Below, piece after piece: positions 45,575 to 54,082 of a stretch of DNA of 64,000 nucleotides; position 1 is the first letter of the stretch; every line of letters begins with the position of its first letter. The notes below the pieces were generated by a model. It worked only from the letters and a program-made list of their open reading frames with translations, was not told where the DNA came from and made no database searches. The position numbers and the translations under genes were made by a program. The stretch spans positions 248,001-312,000 of the forward strand of contig NZ_MINN01000074.1 of NCBI RefSeq assembly GCF_001877785.1, in the 5' to 3' direction. Source of the DNA: Rossellomorea aquimaris (GTDB taxonomy: Bacteria > Bacillota > Bacilli > Bacillales > Bacillaceae_B).

Positions 45575-46548
45575 TTTGACTGTGCCTCCCTTCTATGTTT
45601 TGAAGCGACAGCCCCCAGAATATTGCTTCTGGATACACTTCCGATGCGTCTGCCCTCTTTTGTTACGACCAGCATAGGAGGTTCCTTTGAAACATAGAGA
45701 GCCGCAGCTTCAGCAATCGAGGCATCGTGCGGGATGCTTTCGAATTCAGATTCATCATATTCGAGAAATATCGGATTTTCACTCATGATATCCGAAACTG
45801 ACATTTCTGTTTTGCCTTCATCCAGCCGGTGCTCTCCGATGAAGGAACGTACGAATTCATTTGCGGGAGAAGAAACCAATTGACCTGGTGAAGCAATCTG
45901 TTCGATTCTCCCGTCTCTCATGACAGCGATTTCATCGGCGATTTTCAGCGCTTCATCGATATCATGCGTGACAAATACAATGGTTTTATGTATGGAACTT
46001 TGAATGTGCTTCAGTTCGTCCTGCAGCTGCTCCCTGCTGATCGGGTCAAGTGCGCTGAAAGGTTCATCCATCAGGATGATAGGGGGTTCTGCCGCAAGTG
46101 CACGGATGACACCGACACGCTGCTGCTGGCCGCCGCTCAGCTCCAGGGGATATCTCTTCCGGTAGGTTTCCGGTTCGAGCCCCACCAGATTCATCAACTC
46201 GTCCACCCGGTTTTCATATTTTTCCTTCTTCCAGCCTTTCAATCGTGGAATCAGGCTGATATTCTCTTCGATCGTCATATGCGGGAGGAGGCCGATGCGC
46301 TGAATGACATAACCTATATTCCTTCTCAGTTCCACTTCATCTTCTTCCGATATGTCCCGTCCGTTGATTGTAATTGTACCGCTTGTAAGTCCAATCAGTT
46401 TATTGATCATTTTCATCGTGGTCGTTTTACCACATCCACTGGGACCGATCAACGCGACGAGTTTTCCTTCGGGGATAAGCAAGTCAATTCCCTTTATCGC
46501 TTCTGTCCCGTCTTCGTACACTTTCCTGACATTCTTGAACTCAATCAT
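45571..46548 (-). CDS. Osmoprotectant ABC transporter ATPase (OpuCA-like)
   Basis: 325 residues. Walker A GPSGCGKTT, Q-loop YVIQRIGLLPHMT, signature LSGGQQQRVGV, Walker B IILMDEPFSALDP. A C-terminal CBS-type regulatory region (about 250-318; IAEAAALYVSKEPPMLVVTKEGRRIGSVSRSNIL) may sense ionic strength or nucleotides. First gene of the operon, behind a sigma-B-like promoter. ATG after CAGGTGG. Confidence 0.9.
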   Translation of the reverse strand: MIEFKNVRKVYEDGTEAIKGIDLLIPEGKLVALIGPSGCGKTTTMKMINKLIGLTSGTITINGRDISEEDEVELRRNIGYVIQRIGLLPHMTIEENISLIPRLKGWKKEKYENRVDELMNLVGLEPETYRKRYPLELSGGQQQRVGVIRALAAEPPIILMDEPFSALDPISREQLQDELKHIQSSIHKTIVFVTHDIDEALKIADEIAVMRDGRIEQIASPGQLVSSPANEFVRSFIGEHRLDEGKTEMSVSDIMSENPIFLEYDESEFESIPHDASIAEAAALYVSKEPPMLVVTKEGRRIGSVSRSNILGAVASKHRREAQSK

Positions 46549-46587
46549 GTAACCACCTGCCTGAAATCTAATCTAAACATATTAAGA

Positions 46588-46613
46588 ATACCCCCAATAT
46601 CAACTGGATAAAC
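46588..46613 (-). promoter_or_regulatory. Sigma-B-type promoter of the Opu operon
   Basis: On the minus strand GTTTAT (46613-46608), 14 bases, GGGTAT (46593-46588), against the consensus GTTTAA-N12-15-GGGTAT. It is 40 bases before the ATPase start. General-stress control fits an osmoprotectant importer. Confidence 0.72.
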
Positions 46614-46661
46614 ATGTCAGAATCCTCATAAGGAAATTCTTCCACAAAACCATGCTATACG

Positions 46662-46690
46662 AAAAAAAGCAAGTAAACAAATAGTTTACT
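46662..46690 (-). terminator. Terminator of NCS2 permease gene
   Basis: AAAGCGAGTAAAC / GTTTACTTGCTTT stem with a seven-T run on the minus strand, overlapping the gene's extreme 3' flank. Confidence 0.8.
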
Positions 46691-46694
46691 CGCT

Positions 46695-47978
46695 TTACAT
46701 TGATTTATCCGATTTTGCCTTAACCGTCTGCTCTACTATGATTCCAGTTATGGTACCAAGAATCAATCCGTTATTAAGCAGGGAAGCGGCTGCGACTGGT
46801 ACATTCGTGAAGGCCTCCGCAGGTACGAACATGGCACCGACCCCCACAATCAGAGAAATTCCTGCGACAAAATGTGTACGCTCCAAATCTGTTTCTTTTT
46901 GATATTCACCGAGTGCAAGCCCAACCATCTTGATAAAGATGACTGTCGTAACAGCATATCCTACCGGAGCCGGCAGACTCGCAAACACATTCATCACTTT
47001 TGGAACGAGAGAGATGATGATGATCATGGCACTTCCCGCTATGAACGGTATTATGCGGTACATTTTAGTGGCAGTAACGAAGCCCGCCGATCCGGATATC
47101 GGCACAGAACCGATTGCAGAAAATATCCCTCCCAGTATCTGATTAATACCAGATGCATACCCGCTTGAAGTATAGCGTTCATATACGGGTTCACCTTTCG
47201 ACCTCATCACTTCCTCCATGACCCTGATCGAAGCAATCATATTTGTCGTCAACAGGAAGGTGATGAATACAGATGTAACAATAACACCCGTATCAAAGGC
47301 TGGTGCGCCGAATGAGAAAATCTGCGGCAGGGAGAACCATGAGTCTGAAACCGTTACATGACCGCCGAGCCCCATCACAGCAAAAATGACCCAGCCGGCA
47401 ATGAGGGCGAGGATGATGGAATACTGCTGAATCCATTTAATCTTATGGCTTGAAAAATAAAGAGCAATCAGGACTGTCAGCACACTTCCAATCAACACGG
47501 CCGGCTGCAGTGTTTCCGATTCTCCGCTGATTCCGAACATCCCCTTCACAAACGACCCGCTCAGCTGCAAAATCAGAAGCATCAAATATACGAATGTGAT
47601 TGTCGGAGTAAATAGGGTGGTCAGTTTTTTTAACAGGCCAGTCGCACTCAAAATGAAGAAAATAATTCCACTGACGATCATCCCGCCCTGCAGGACAGTC
47701 AATACTTCAAGCTGGCTGCTGTAGAGGGTCCCTGAAAACCCGGCATAAATGGCAAATACACCCCACCACAATCCAGCAGGCCCTTCATTGATCGGCAGTT
47801 TATGACCGATCAATGCCTGGATGAGGCTGGCTGCCCCCAACACAAAAATAGTGCGCTGTATGAAGCCGGCTGTCTCCTCCGCTGGCAGCTGAAATAAATC
47901 CGCTATTGCAATGGGAGCGGCAATCGACCCGGCAATCATAAAAGCAACCCATTGCAAAGCTGATAGTAATAAATGCAT
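46695..47978 (-). CDS. Nucleobase:cation symporter-2 family permease
   Basis: 427 residues, 12-14 membrane helices. INEGPAGLWWGVFAIYAGFSGTLY and the GSVPISGSAGFVTATKMYRI block align with the NCS2 QH and signature regions, though the usual QN/QH signature is divergent. It resembles YwdJ, a putative purine/pyrimidine permease. Substrate uncertain; no purine riboswitch precedes it. ATG with AGAAGGTGG upstream. Divergent from plsY. Confidence 0.82.
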   Translation of the reverse strand: MHLLLSALQWVAFMIAGSIAAPIAIADLFQLPAEETAGFIQRTIFVLGAASLIQALIGHKLPINEGPAGLWWGVFAIYAGFSGTLYSSQLEVLTVLQGGMIVSGIIFFILSATGLLKKLTTLFTPTITFVYLMLLILQLSGSFVKGMFGISGESETLQPAVLIGSVLTVLIALYFSSHKIKWIQQYSIILALIAGWVIFAVMGLGGHVTVSDSWFSLPQIFSFGAPAFDTGVIVTSVFITFLLTTNMIASIRVMEEVMRSKGEPVYERYTSSGYASGINQILGGIFSAIGSVPISGSAGFVTATKMYRIIPFIAGSAMIIIISLVPKVMNVFASLPAPVGYAVTTVIFIKMVGLALGEYQKETDLERTHFVAGISLIVGVGAMFVPAEAFTNVPVAAASLLNNGLILGTITGIIVEQTVKAKSDKSM

Positions 47979-48224
47979 TAAATATCCACCTTCTGTTCAT
48001 CTAGTATCAGCCTTGATGCATCATCAACTGAATGTTTCGCTCAACCGCCAACTTTTATCATATGGCGTAATCATTTTACCATATACAGGAGGGAATTCCC
48101 GGGAATTCAAACTGGTTTTAATGATATTATCTAGTTTTATGAACAGGTACTAAAAAAAAGCCTGATTTTCTCCCGTTTTCATGGTAAAATAAAGAACGCA
48201 ATACATAAAAAAGGAGCAGTGATC

Positions 48225-48812
48225 ATGTTTTATGCCCTTATCCTTGTTATAGCTTATCTCCTTGGTTCCATCCCCTCAGGGTTGATCATCGGAAAGAAGT
48301 TCTATGGAATCGATATACGGGAACATGGAAGTGGAAATCTTGGCGGTACGAACACTTTCAGGACACTTGGTGTAAAAGCAGGGCTTATTGTCACCATCAT
48401 GGACATCCTGAAAGGGACAATCGCAGCATTATTACCGCTGTTTTTCAGTGTTGAACCAAAGATGTTCATGCTGGTGGCCGGTATATTTGCCGTAATTGGA
48501 CATATGTACCCGCTTTTCGCAAACTTCAGAGGCGGAAAAGCCGTCGCAACCTCCGGAGGGGTCCTGTTGGGGTACGACCCCCTATTGTTCTTGATATTAC
48601 TGGCTGTTTTCTTTCTCGGATTATATGTATCTAAATACGTTTCATTATCTTCGATGATTGCTGCCATCATTGCTTTTACTTATACGTTATTTACCGGGGA
48701 TATACCTTTGATGATTGTCGTAGGTGTACTTGCCTTCTTTGTCATCTACAGGCACCGTGCAAATATTGTACGCATCAAAAATAAAACCGAACCTAAAATT
48801 AAGTGGCTTTAA
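48225..48812 (+). CDS. plsY: Glycerol-3-phosphate acyltransferase PlsY
   Basis: 195 residues from ATG at 48225, nine bases after AAGGAG. Five membrane helices and the three PlsY motifs: [27 protein letters not shown], and [21 protein letters not shown]. Acylates glycerol-3-phosphate from acyl-phosphate as the first step in phospholipid synthesis. Ends at a strong terminator. Confidence 0.95.
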   Translation: MFYALILVIAYLLGSIPSGLIIGKKFYGIDIREHGSGNLGGTNTFRTLGVKAGLIVTIMDILKGTIAALLPLFFSVEPKMFMLVAGIFAVIGHMYPLFANFRGGKAVATSGGVLLGYDPLLFLILLAVFFLGLYVSKYVSLSSMIAAIIAFTYTLFTGDIPLMIVVGVLAFFVIYRHRANIVRIKNKTEPKIKWL

Positions 48813-48820
48813 ACAAGAAA

Positions 48821-48872
48821 AAGCGGCTGAAATTCATTCAAAATATGAATGGATTTCAGCCGCTTTTTGTTT
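48821..48872 (+). terminator. Strong terminator of plsY
   Basis: AAAAAGCGGCTGAAAT / ATTTCAGCCGCTTTTT with an inner CATTC / GAATG stem. Confidence 0.9.
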
Positions 48873-49038
48873 TCTGTGTCATCATTATGACGTGCCGTTC
48901 CATTCGGTGCATACAGTAATGCAAGACGGTTACTTCGCTGTTGATCCGGCAATAATGGTATAAATAGTGATTCCGCTTTTCATATTTTTACTGTAAAATA
49001 ATGTTGTGTATGTGAAAAGAGGACAAAGGGGTTAGAAC

Positions 49039-50193
49039 ATGAACAAAAAGATGTATTATATGGGTTTATTTCTGGTGATTCCATTGGTAATGGTGATAGG
49101 TTATTTGATTACTGACCAATATAAAAGCTGGAATTCGGATAAGCAGTCCGTCAAGACTTCCCTTCTTCATGCGACGAGGGAAGTGCAGGCAGAAGGAAAG
49201 ACCATGAAATCCACCGCCAGCATTGCAGCCATCGGTGACATCCTTCTCCACAATACAGTATATAATGATGCAAAATCAGGGTCCGGCTATAATTTTTCAC
49301 CGATGTTTGCACCCGTTAAGGAGATGCTGGCAGAACCGGATTTCTTGATAGCCAATCAGGAATCCACGCCTGGCGGCAGTGAGATCGGCCTATCAAGCTA
49401 CCCTCTTTTCAATAGTCCCAAAGAGATTGTTAAATCGCTTCAGGACACAGGGGTGGACGCAGTCACCACAGCAAATAACCATTCGCTGGATCAAGGAGAA
49501 AAAGGGCTTCTGAGTGCAATTGATTACTACGAAGAGATTTCAATGCCGTATGTGGGGGCTTTTAAAAGCCCTGAGGATAAAAAAAGAATCCGCACATTCA
49601 ATATGAATGGCATCAAGTTTGCCCTGCTTTCCTATACGTATGGTACGAACGGAATCCCGGTACCGGAAGGAAAAGATTACCTGGTCAATCTTCTGGATGA
49701 ACAGAAGATGGTCGCTGAAATTAAGAAAGCCAGGACAATGGATGTTGATCTTGTTGTTATGAGTCTTCACTGGGGGAATGAATATCAACGCTTTCCTACG
49801 GAGGAACAACAAAGACTTGCAAAGGTTTTGACTGATAATGGGGCAGATATTATTTTCGGTCATCACCCACACGTATTACAGCCGATTCAGACCTATAAAA
49901 CCAGTGATGGACGTGACGCTGTTGTCATCTACTCTCTCGGGAATTTTCTTTCAGGACAAAAAGATGATTTTAAGGACATCGGCGGCATGGCAGAGATTCA
50001 GGTAGAAAAACAACAAAGTCCTGCGGGTACTCTTATTAATTATCCATTGATCGAGTTCCATCCGACGTTTGTAGCTGAGAACAACTATAATAATTATCGT
50101 ATTTACCCACTTGACTTTGCTCAAAAAAATGGATTCATCACATATTCCAAAGAAGAGATGGTATCTCACATGATGAATGGAGTTGAGCAATAA
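49039..50193 (+). CDS. CapA-family metallophosphatase-like protein, membrane anchored
   Basis: 384 residues. N-terminal membrane anchor (8-26), then the CapA/PgsA fold: AAIGDILLHN, FLIANQESTPGG, ANNHSLDQGEKGL, VVMSLHWGNEY and IIFGHHPHVLQP, giving a full set of metal-binding residues. CapA proteins participate in poly-gamma-glutamate capsule formation, but no capB/capC genes are near. It may therefore act on another wall polymer. ATG after AAAGGGGTTAG. Monocistronic. Confidence 0.88.
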   Translation: MNKKMYYMGLFLVIPLVMVIGYLITDQYKSWNSDKQSVKTSLLHATREVQAEGKTMKSTASIAAIGDILLHNTVYNDAKSGSGYNFSPMFAPVKEMLAEPDFLIANQESTPGGSEIGLSSYPLFNSPKEIVKSLQDTGVDAVTTANNHSLDQGEKGLLSAIDYYEEISMPYVGAFKSPEDKKRIRTFNMNGIKFALLSYTYGTNGIPVPEGKDYLVNLLDEQKMVAEIKKARTMDVDLVVMSLHWGNEYQRFPTEEQQRLAKVLTDNGADIIFGHHPHVLQPIQTYKTSDGRDAVVIYSLGNFLSGQKDDFKDIGGMAEIQVEKQQSPAGTLINYPLIEFHPTFVAENNYNNYRIYPLDFAQKNGFITYSKEEMVSHMMNGVEQ

Positions 50194-50267
50194 GAGATGC
50201 AATGGATCATCATCTGCATATCATCGCACCTGTGAAGAGCTGCCGGAATGCCCCGGGTACACGCAAG

Positions 50268-50312
50268 AAAAAAAGAGCTGACTTCTTTCAAAAAGACGTC
50301 AGCTCTTTTCTG
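50268..50312. terminator. Bidirectional terminator
   Basis: AAAAAGAGCTGAC / GTCAGCTCTTTT stem between the convergent capA-like gene and the small membrane protein gene. Confidence 0.85.
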
Positions 50313-50319
50313 TATCCAA

Positions 50320-50580
50320 TTAATGTGTTCCAAACAGTACATGATTGAAAAAAATCCCTCCAAGTGCAAGGACGGCCAGGACCAAATTAACGGTTAGAAA
50401 TGTGTTTTTCCTGCTTCGATAATATAGGGCAACCATACCATAGTAAAGAAGCGCAGATATAATAATAAAGGTGCCTGCTTCTATCTTATAGCTCGCTTTT
50501 TCCAACTGTAAGAAGGTCAATACACCCAGACCCCCGAATATCAGTGCGCCGATATAATATAAAAGTACTTGAGTTTTCAA
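50320..50580 (-). CDS. Small three-helix membrane protein
   Basis: 86 residues with three hydrophobic helices (about 4-24, 36-53, 61-82) and few charged residues between. No family recognised. ATG after AAGGAGTGGG. Divergent from the yneR-like gene. Confidence 0.6.
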   Translation of the reverse strand: MKTQVLLYYIGALIFGGLGVLTFLQLEKASYKIEAGTFIIISALLYYGMVALYYRSRKNTFLTVNLVLAVLALGGIFFNHVLFGTH

Positions 50581-50710
50581 TTAACCCACTCCTTCTGTGC
50601 GAATTAGTAGATGTTCCGGTGTTGTTATGTATATAATATTAAAACGGTCTCCGGTTTGTCCAGGAGCGCCGCGGGTGGAAAATCATTGTAGAGAAAGGAG
50701 TCCAATCCTC

Positions 50711-51001
50711 ATGAACATACATATATCAAAAGATGCCCTCCAATGGTTCAAGGACGAAATGCTCGTAAATGAAGGCGAATATGTCCGTTTTTATGTGCGT
50801 TATGGAGGTTCCAGCCCTCTGCATGACAGTTTCTCATTAGGCGTCACGAAGGAAGAGCCTATAGAAGCTGGTGAGCTCATTGAAGTTGACGGCCGCTTGT
50901 TTTTTGTAGAAGAAAGGGATCTGTGGTACTTTGATGGACACGATTTACATGTTGGTTTCAATAAAGAACTCGAAGAACCTTTATATGAATATAAAAAATA
51001 A
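50711..51001 (+). CDS. yneR: HesB/IscA-like domain protein YneR
   Basis: 96 residues from ATG nine bases after AAAGGAG. A-type Fe-S carrier-like fold (ISKDALQWFKDEM, GEYVRFYVRYGGSS) but without the conserved cysteines, like B. subtilis YneR. Role unknown. Position between plsY and yneQ is conserved with B. subtilis. Confidence 0.86.
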   Translation: MNIHISKDALQWFKDEMLVNEGEYVRFYVRYGGSSPLHDSFSLGVTKEEPIEAGELIEVDGRLFFVEERDLWYFDGHDLHVGFNKELEEPLYEYKK

Positions 51002-51040
51002 GCGGATGCTGAGGCCTGATGTCTTGATCAGGCCTCTTAT

Positions 51041-51343
51041 TTATTCAATGAAACGCTTAATATGATCATGCAGGCCTTCCTCTTTCAAGATATGGAGCTG
51101 AGTATCGCCCATAAGATCAAAATGTGGGAAACCGTCGCTGCGCATATGGATCCAATCTTTTTTCAATCCATACTTTTTACCCCATTGAGAGAGTTTCTCA
51201 AGATCCGCACAGCCTGCTTTTGTAACGGATTTGACTGCAGGGAATCGTTCGTCCACCCAGAAATGGGTGATAAATGCCACTTCACCTTTTCCGACCCTTT
51301 CTTTCCATTTGTTCAATTCTCTCCTGTTCACCCCGAACGCCAT
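51041..51343 (-). CDS. yneQ: Conserved protein YneQ
   Basis: 100 residues; basic with several aromatic and His residues (FITHFWVDERFPAVKSVTKAGC). Matches the position of B. subtilis YneQ. Function not known. Converges on yneR and follows yneP by 18 bases, so the two are probably cotranscribed. Confidence 0.78.
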   Translation of the reverse strand: MAFGVNRRELNKWKERVGKGEVAFITHFWVDERFPAVKSVTKAGCADLEKLSQWGKKYGLKKDWIHMRSDGFPHFDLMGDTQLHILKEEGLHDHIKRFIE

Positions 51344-51361
51344 TTAACTTCCTCTCTTCTT

Positions 51362-51793
51362 CTATTGTTCATTAGCCTGCTTTTTTGCCTTTTCATATGC
51401 TTCATGCCAATCCGGAAACATTCTGCGGATTGATATTGGTCTGAAACTTTCTTTCTTGACGCAAACATGTTTTGATTGTCCGCTGACTGCCAGCTTATTT
51501 TCCTGATTATATATTTCATATGCATATGTAATTCTGATTCCATCATATTCTTCGACCCATGTTTTCACAAGCGCTTGTTCACCATATCTAACCGGTATCT
51601 TATAACTTATCGTAAGATCCACGACCGGAGAAAGGATCCCGTCCTTTTCTACCTCTGCATAATTAAATCCGAGATCTTCAATAAGTTTGGTTCTCCCGAG
51701 TTCCATCCAAATGAGATAGTTCGCATGGTAAACGACACCCATTTGATCAGTTTCAGCGTACCTGACTTGAACTGTGTTTTCTGAAATATGCAC
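51362..51793 (-). CDS. yneP: 4-hydroxybenzoyl-CoA thioesterase-family protein YneP
   Basis: 143 residues, hotdog fold. VRYAETDQMGVVYHANYLIWMELGR contains the catalytic Asp and HANY motif of YbgC/4HBT acyl-CoA thioesterases. Start at GTG behind AGAGGTGA. Likely hydrolyses an acyl-CoA in the cytoplasm. Confidence 0.88.
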   Translation of the reverse strand: MHISENTVQVRYAETDQMGVVYHANYLIWMELGRTKLIEDLGFNYAEVEKDGILSPVVDLTISYKIPVRYGEQALVKTWVEEYDGIRITYAYEIYNQENKLAVSGQSKHVCVKKESFRPISIRRMFPDWHEAYEKAKKQANEQ

Positions 51794-51892
51794 TCTGTGT
51801 TCACCTCTGTAATTATTTTATTCATGTTAATTATAGTAACACAGTAGTGCCCGTCATTGTATAAAAACGCTTGTTGCAGACCCCCATGGAAA

Positions 51893-51930
51893 AAGCGCGA
51901 ATATGCTTATATAAGAGCATATTCGCGCGC
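51893..51930 (-). terminator. Terminator of tlp
   Basis: GCGCGAATATGCT / AGCATATTCGCGC stem with a T5 run on the minus strand. Confidence 0.85.
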
Positions 51931-51948
51931 GTTGTACCAGTAAATTGA

Positions 51949-52182
51949 TTACTGGTTATTATTTTGACCGGCTTCATCTTTGATTTCGCTGCGGAATGCC
52001 TCAAGACTTTCGCGGCGGCGTTCATTCTTAGCCTTTATAGACTGAAGCTGTTCTTCACTGTCTGTGAAAGCCATGGATTCTTCTGCCTTCTCCATGTTTT
52101 CAATCGTATGTTGAACCATTCCCTGAAGCTTTTCGACGTTATCACTGCGATCATCCGGATTCGGTTTACTGTTCCATGCCAT
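51949..52182 (-). CDS. tlp: Spore protein Tlp
   Basis: 77 residues from ATG behind AAGGGGGAA; an upstream in-frame ATG precedes that ribosome site. AWNSKPNPDDRSDNVEKLQGMVQHTIENMEKAEE is the Tlp (thioredoxin-like, small acid-soluble spore protein) signature. Made in the forespore. It follows sspN on the same strand, as in the sspN-tlp operon of B. subtilis. Confidence 0.93.
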   Translation of the reverse strand: MAWNSKPNPDDRSDNVEKLQGMVQHTIENMEKAEESMAFTDSEEQLQSIKAKNERRRESLEAFRSEIKDEAGQNNNQ

Positions 52183-52263
52183 CCTGAATTCCCCCTTAGT
52201 TGTATGAAGACAAACCACAAGCTGGGTCGGTCCCTTCATTATTTTTCTTCAAACTAAGCGATG

Positions 52264-52407
52264 TTATTCACCTTTTGTCTGGATTACCTGTGCATGCTTT
52301 CCGGATTTATCTTGCATTTGCTTTCCTTTGTTTCCACCAGCTTCTCTCGATTGTGTTCCGATATGGTTCGGATTGAAATGCTTATTGTTTCTTTTAGGAT
52401 TGCTCAT
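52264..52407 (-). CDS. sspN: Small acid-soluble spore protein N
   Basis: 47 codons reading [20 protein letters not shown], then [20 protein letters not shown] and a short tail, the SspN family. ATG preceded by AAGGGGGGAAG. Cotranscribed with tlp in the forespore. Too short for most ORF callers. Confidence 0.93.
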   Translation of the reverse strand: MSNPKRNNKHFNPNHIGTQSREAGGNKGKQMQDKSGKHAQVIQTKGE

Positions 52408-52498
52408 TGTACTTCCCCCCTTAGTAGTATCATTTCCATTTTAGAGAGGAATGTTAGGCGTAATAATTGGCAGGAGATTATTTTTATCCCCATAAATA

Positions 52499-52535
52499 AA
52501 AAATAAAGCCTCGTAAAAGATTACTCGGCTTTATT
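52499..52535 (-). terminator. Terminator of fbpB-like gene
   Basis: AATAAAGCC / GGCTTTATT stem overlapping the last codons, with a T6 run on the minus strand. Confidence 0.75.
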
Positions 52536-52667
52536 CAAGGGACGCTTGATTTCAAATCGTGCGTCAATTCTTTCTTCAATTGCATTCATGGCTTCCTGAT
52601 CGAGAAGCAGCTGTTTTTTGTTCTCTTTTACCAGGTCGGCAAAAGATTTCTTTCTTGGTCTGCGCAT
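52521..52667 (-). CDS. FbpB-family small basic protein
   Basis: 48 residues from the ATG at 52667: MRRPRKKSFADLVKENKKQL plus a helical tail. This is the FbpB pattern. In B. subtilis FbpB helps the small RNA FsrA in the iron-sparing response and is Fur-controlled; no convincing Fur box was found here. GAGG lies ten bases upstream of the start. Confidence 0.8.
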   Translation of the reverse strand: MRRPRKKSFADLVKENKKQLLLDQEAMNAIEERIDARFEIKRPLNKAE

Positions 52668-52761
52668 ATAAAGGAAAACCTCGCTCTCTTTAACGACTTG
52701 TATAAATAGTATATCCAAATTTCAGATATTTTAAACAAAGGTCATAAAGAGAGCCAGTCCC

Positions 52762-53361
52762 TTATTTTATTAATGCTTTGAAGGCTTCCAGGCTTGTGAT
52801 TGCACCGATTTGTTTATGCGTGATTAATCCCTGTTCGTTGATTACGTAAGTTGTCGGAACCGTTAGGATATCATAGGCCTTGTTGATCTTATCATCTTCA
52901 TCAAGGAGGATAGGAAAGGAAAGTCCCAGTGATTGTTGATATTCCTTAACGTTATACTGAGGATCAATATTGATGGCGAGGATCTCGATTTCATCCCGAT
53001 TCTTCTTATAGAAGTCCTCCATGACCGGCATTTCTTCTTTACAAGGCGGACACCAAGTTGCCCAGAAGTTGATGATCACTTTTTTACCTTTGAATTGTGA
53101 CAGTGTCACCTCTTCACCTGATAAGTCCTTTAGTTTGAAGTCAATGGCTTTATCCCCTGCATTCGGTCCCGGAAAATGTTCAGCTGGTTGGGAGCTGTCA
53201 GCTGCTTCGCTTTCTTCAATATCAATCAGCTGGTCGAAGGATTGATTGACAGGTGACTGTTCAAACTGATCTTTGGAAATAACATTTGGGCTGGACTTAT
53301 TTTCAACATAAAAAGTATAGACCAATAATGCGATAAGCAATATTCCAAAAAAAGATTTCAA
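52762..53361 (-). CDS. yneN: Membrane-anchored thiol-disulfide oxidoreductase YneN
   Basis: 199 residues. N-terminal anchor (3-18), an acidic linker, then a TlpA/ResA-like thioredoxin domain with WCPPC (Cys104, Cys107) and cis-Pro VPTTYV. Reduces disulfides on the outer face of the membrane. Located next to citB as in B. subtilis. Confidence 0.92.
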   Translation of the reverse strand: MKSFFGILLIALLVYTFYVENKSSPNVISKDQFEQSPVNQSFDQLIDIEESEAADSSQPAEHFPGPNAGDKAIDFKLKDLSGEEVTLSQFKGKKVIINFWATWCPPCKEEMPVMEDFYKKNRDEIEILAINIDPQYNVKEYQQSLGLSFPILLDEDDKINKAYDILTVPTTYVINEQGLITHKQIGAITSLEAFKALIK

Positions 53362-53394
53362 AAGTCCGTCTCTCCTCTTCCGATTAGTTGCTTA

Positions 53395-53596
53395 TATTAA
53401 TATATGATGGCTTGTCTCGGTTTAGTCGTGAATAGTGGGGGAATTATGAAGGAAACTTTGTGTAAAATGGTTTTGGATGTGAACTCAGTTATACTTGCTC
53501 AACATTTTTTTATTCTTCAAATAGGACGAAACTATAAAGCCAATAACTTAAGATGAACAATTTAGAAGGAGCTTCAATCAACGCTAATGATTTCCG
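53395..53596. other. Spacer between yneN and repeat element
   Basis: AT-rich, no gene, no recognised site apart from the probable yneN promoter on the minus strand. Confidence 0.4.
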
Positions 53597-53945
53597 TGCA
53601 AGACTTCGCTTTCCGCGGGTAGCCCGTGAGCCTCCTCGGCAAGCCTGCGGGAAGAAAAGCGGAAGGGCTTTGCTCAGAGGCGTGTGGCATAAGACGAATC
53701 GACCACGAAGGCGTTCTTTGCCTTCTTGGTCGGTTTGACTTATGACATGTGCCTCTAAGCCCTGCAGCTAGACAAATAGAAAAGCGGAGGCGGCTCGTTC
53801 AGCCCCGACAAGCATAAGATGAATGGACCGAGAAGGTGCTTTTTGCCTTCTTGGACCATTTAGCTTATGACCTCGAGGGGCTAGCCGCCGTAGCTAGACA
53901 AGTCTCACATAAACTATTCTTCCCGCAGGAGTCTTCGTCTTGCAC
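53597..53945. repeat. Composite palindromic intergenic repeat element
   Basis: Outer arms GTGCAAGAC...GCGGG (53597-53654) and CCCGCAGGAGTCTTCGTCTTGCAC (53918-53945) are inverted copies. Between them lie two tandem units of about 125 bases (53653-53777 and 53778-53903). Each begins AGAAAAGCGGA and ends AGCTAGACAA, and contains a long hairpin centred on GAAGG...CCTTC with arms GCATAAGA / CTTATG. No gene; a 61-codon plus-strand frame through it is not protein-like. A shortened copy is at 428-492. It looks like a mobile or MITE-like intergenic repeat of this lineage. Confidence 0.75.
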
Positions 53946-53991
53946 TCCAATCAACCGCTGGAATGAGTTGATATATCTAAATGTATAATTA

Positions 53992-54042
53992 AAAACCCGA
54001 ACTGATTTACCAACTATCAGGCAAATCAGTTCGGGATTATTC
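53992..54042 (-). terminator. Terminator of citB
   Basis: CCCGAACTGATTTACC / GGCAAATCAGTTCGGG hairpin 40 bases past the citB stop codon. Confidence 0.8.
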
Positions 54043-54082
54043 AGGCTAAAAGACTTATGTCCCAGCCTCATCTATCTGTTTA

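Noticed and set aside
45964..46611. 215-codon open frame antisense to the OpuCA-like gene
   Set aside because: Covers the intact ATPase gene and its sigma-B promoter; no protein-like pattern.
46695..48060. Purine riboswitch upstream of the NCS2 permease
   Set aside because: Looked for the TATAATCG / GATATGG / TCTACC core on the minus strand upstream of 47978; none present.
53553..53738. 61-codon frame rich in Arg and Pro
   Set aside because: Runs through the palindromic repeat; composition is set by the repeat, not by protein constraint.
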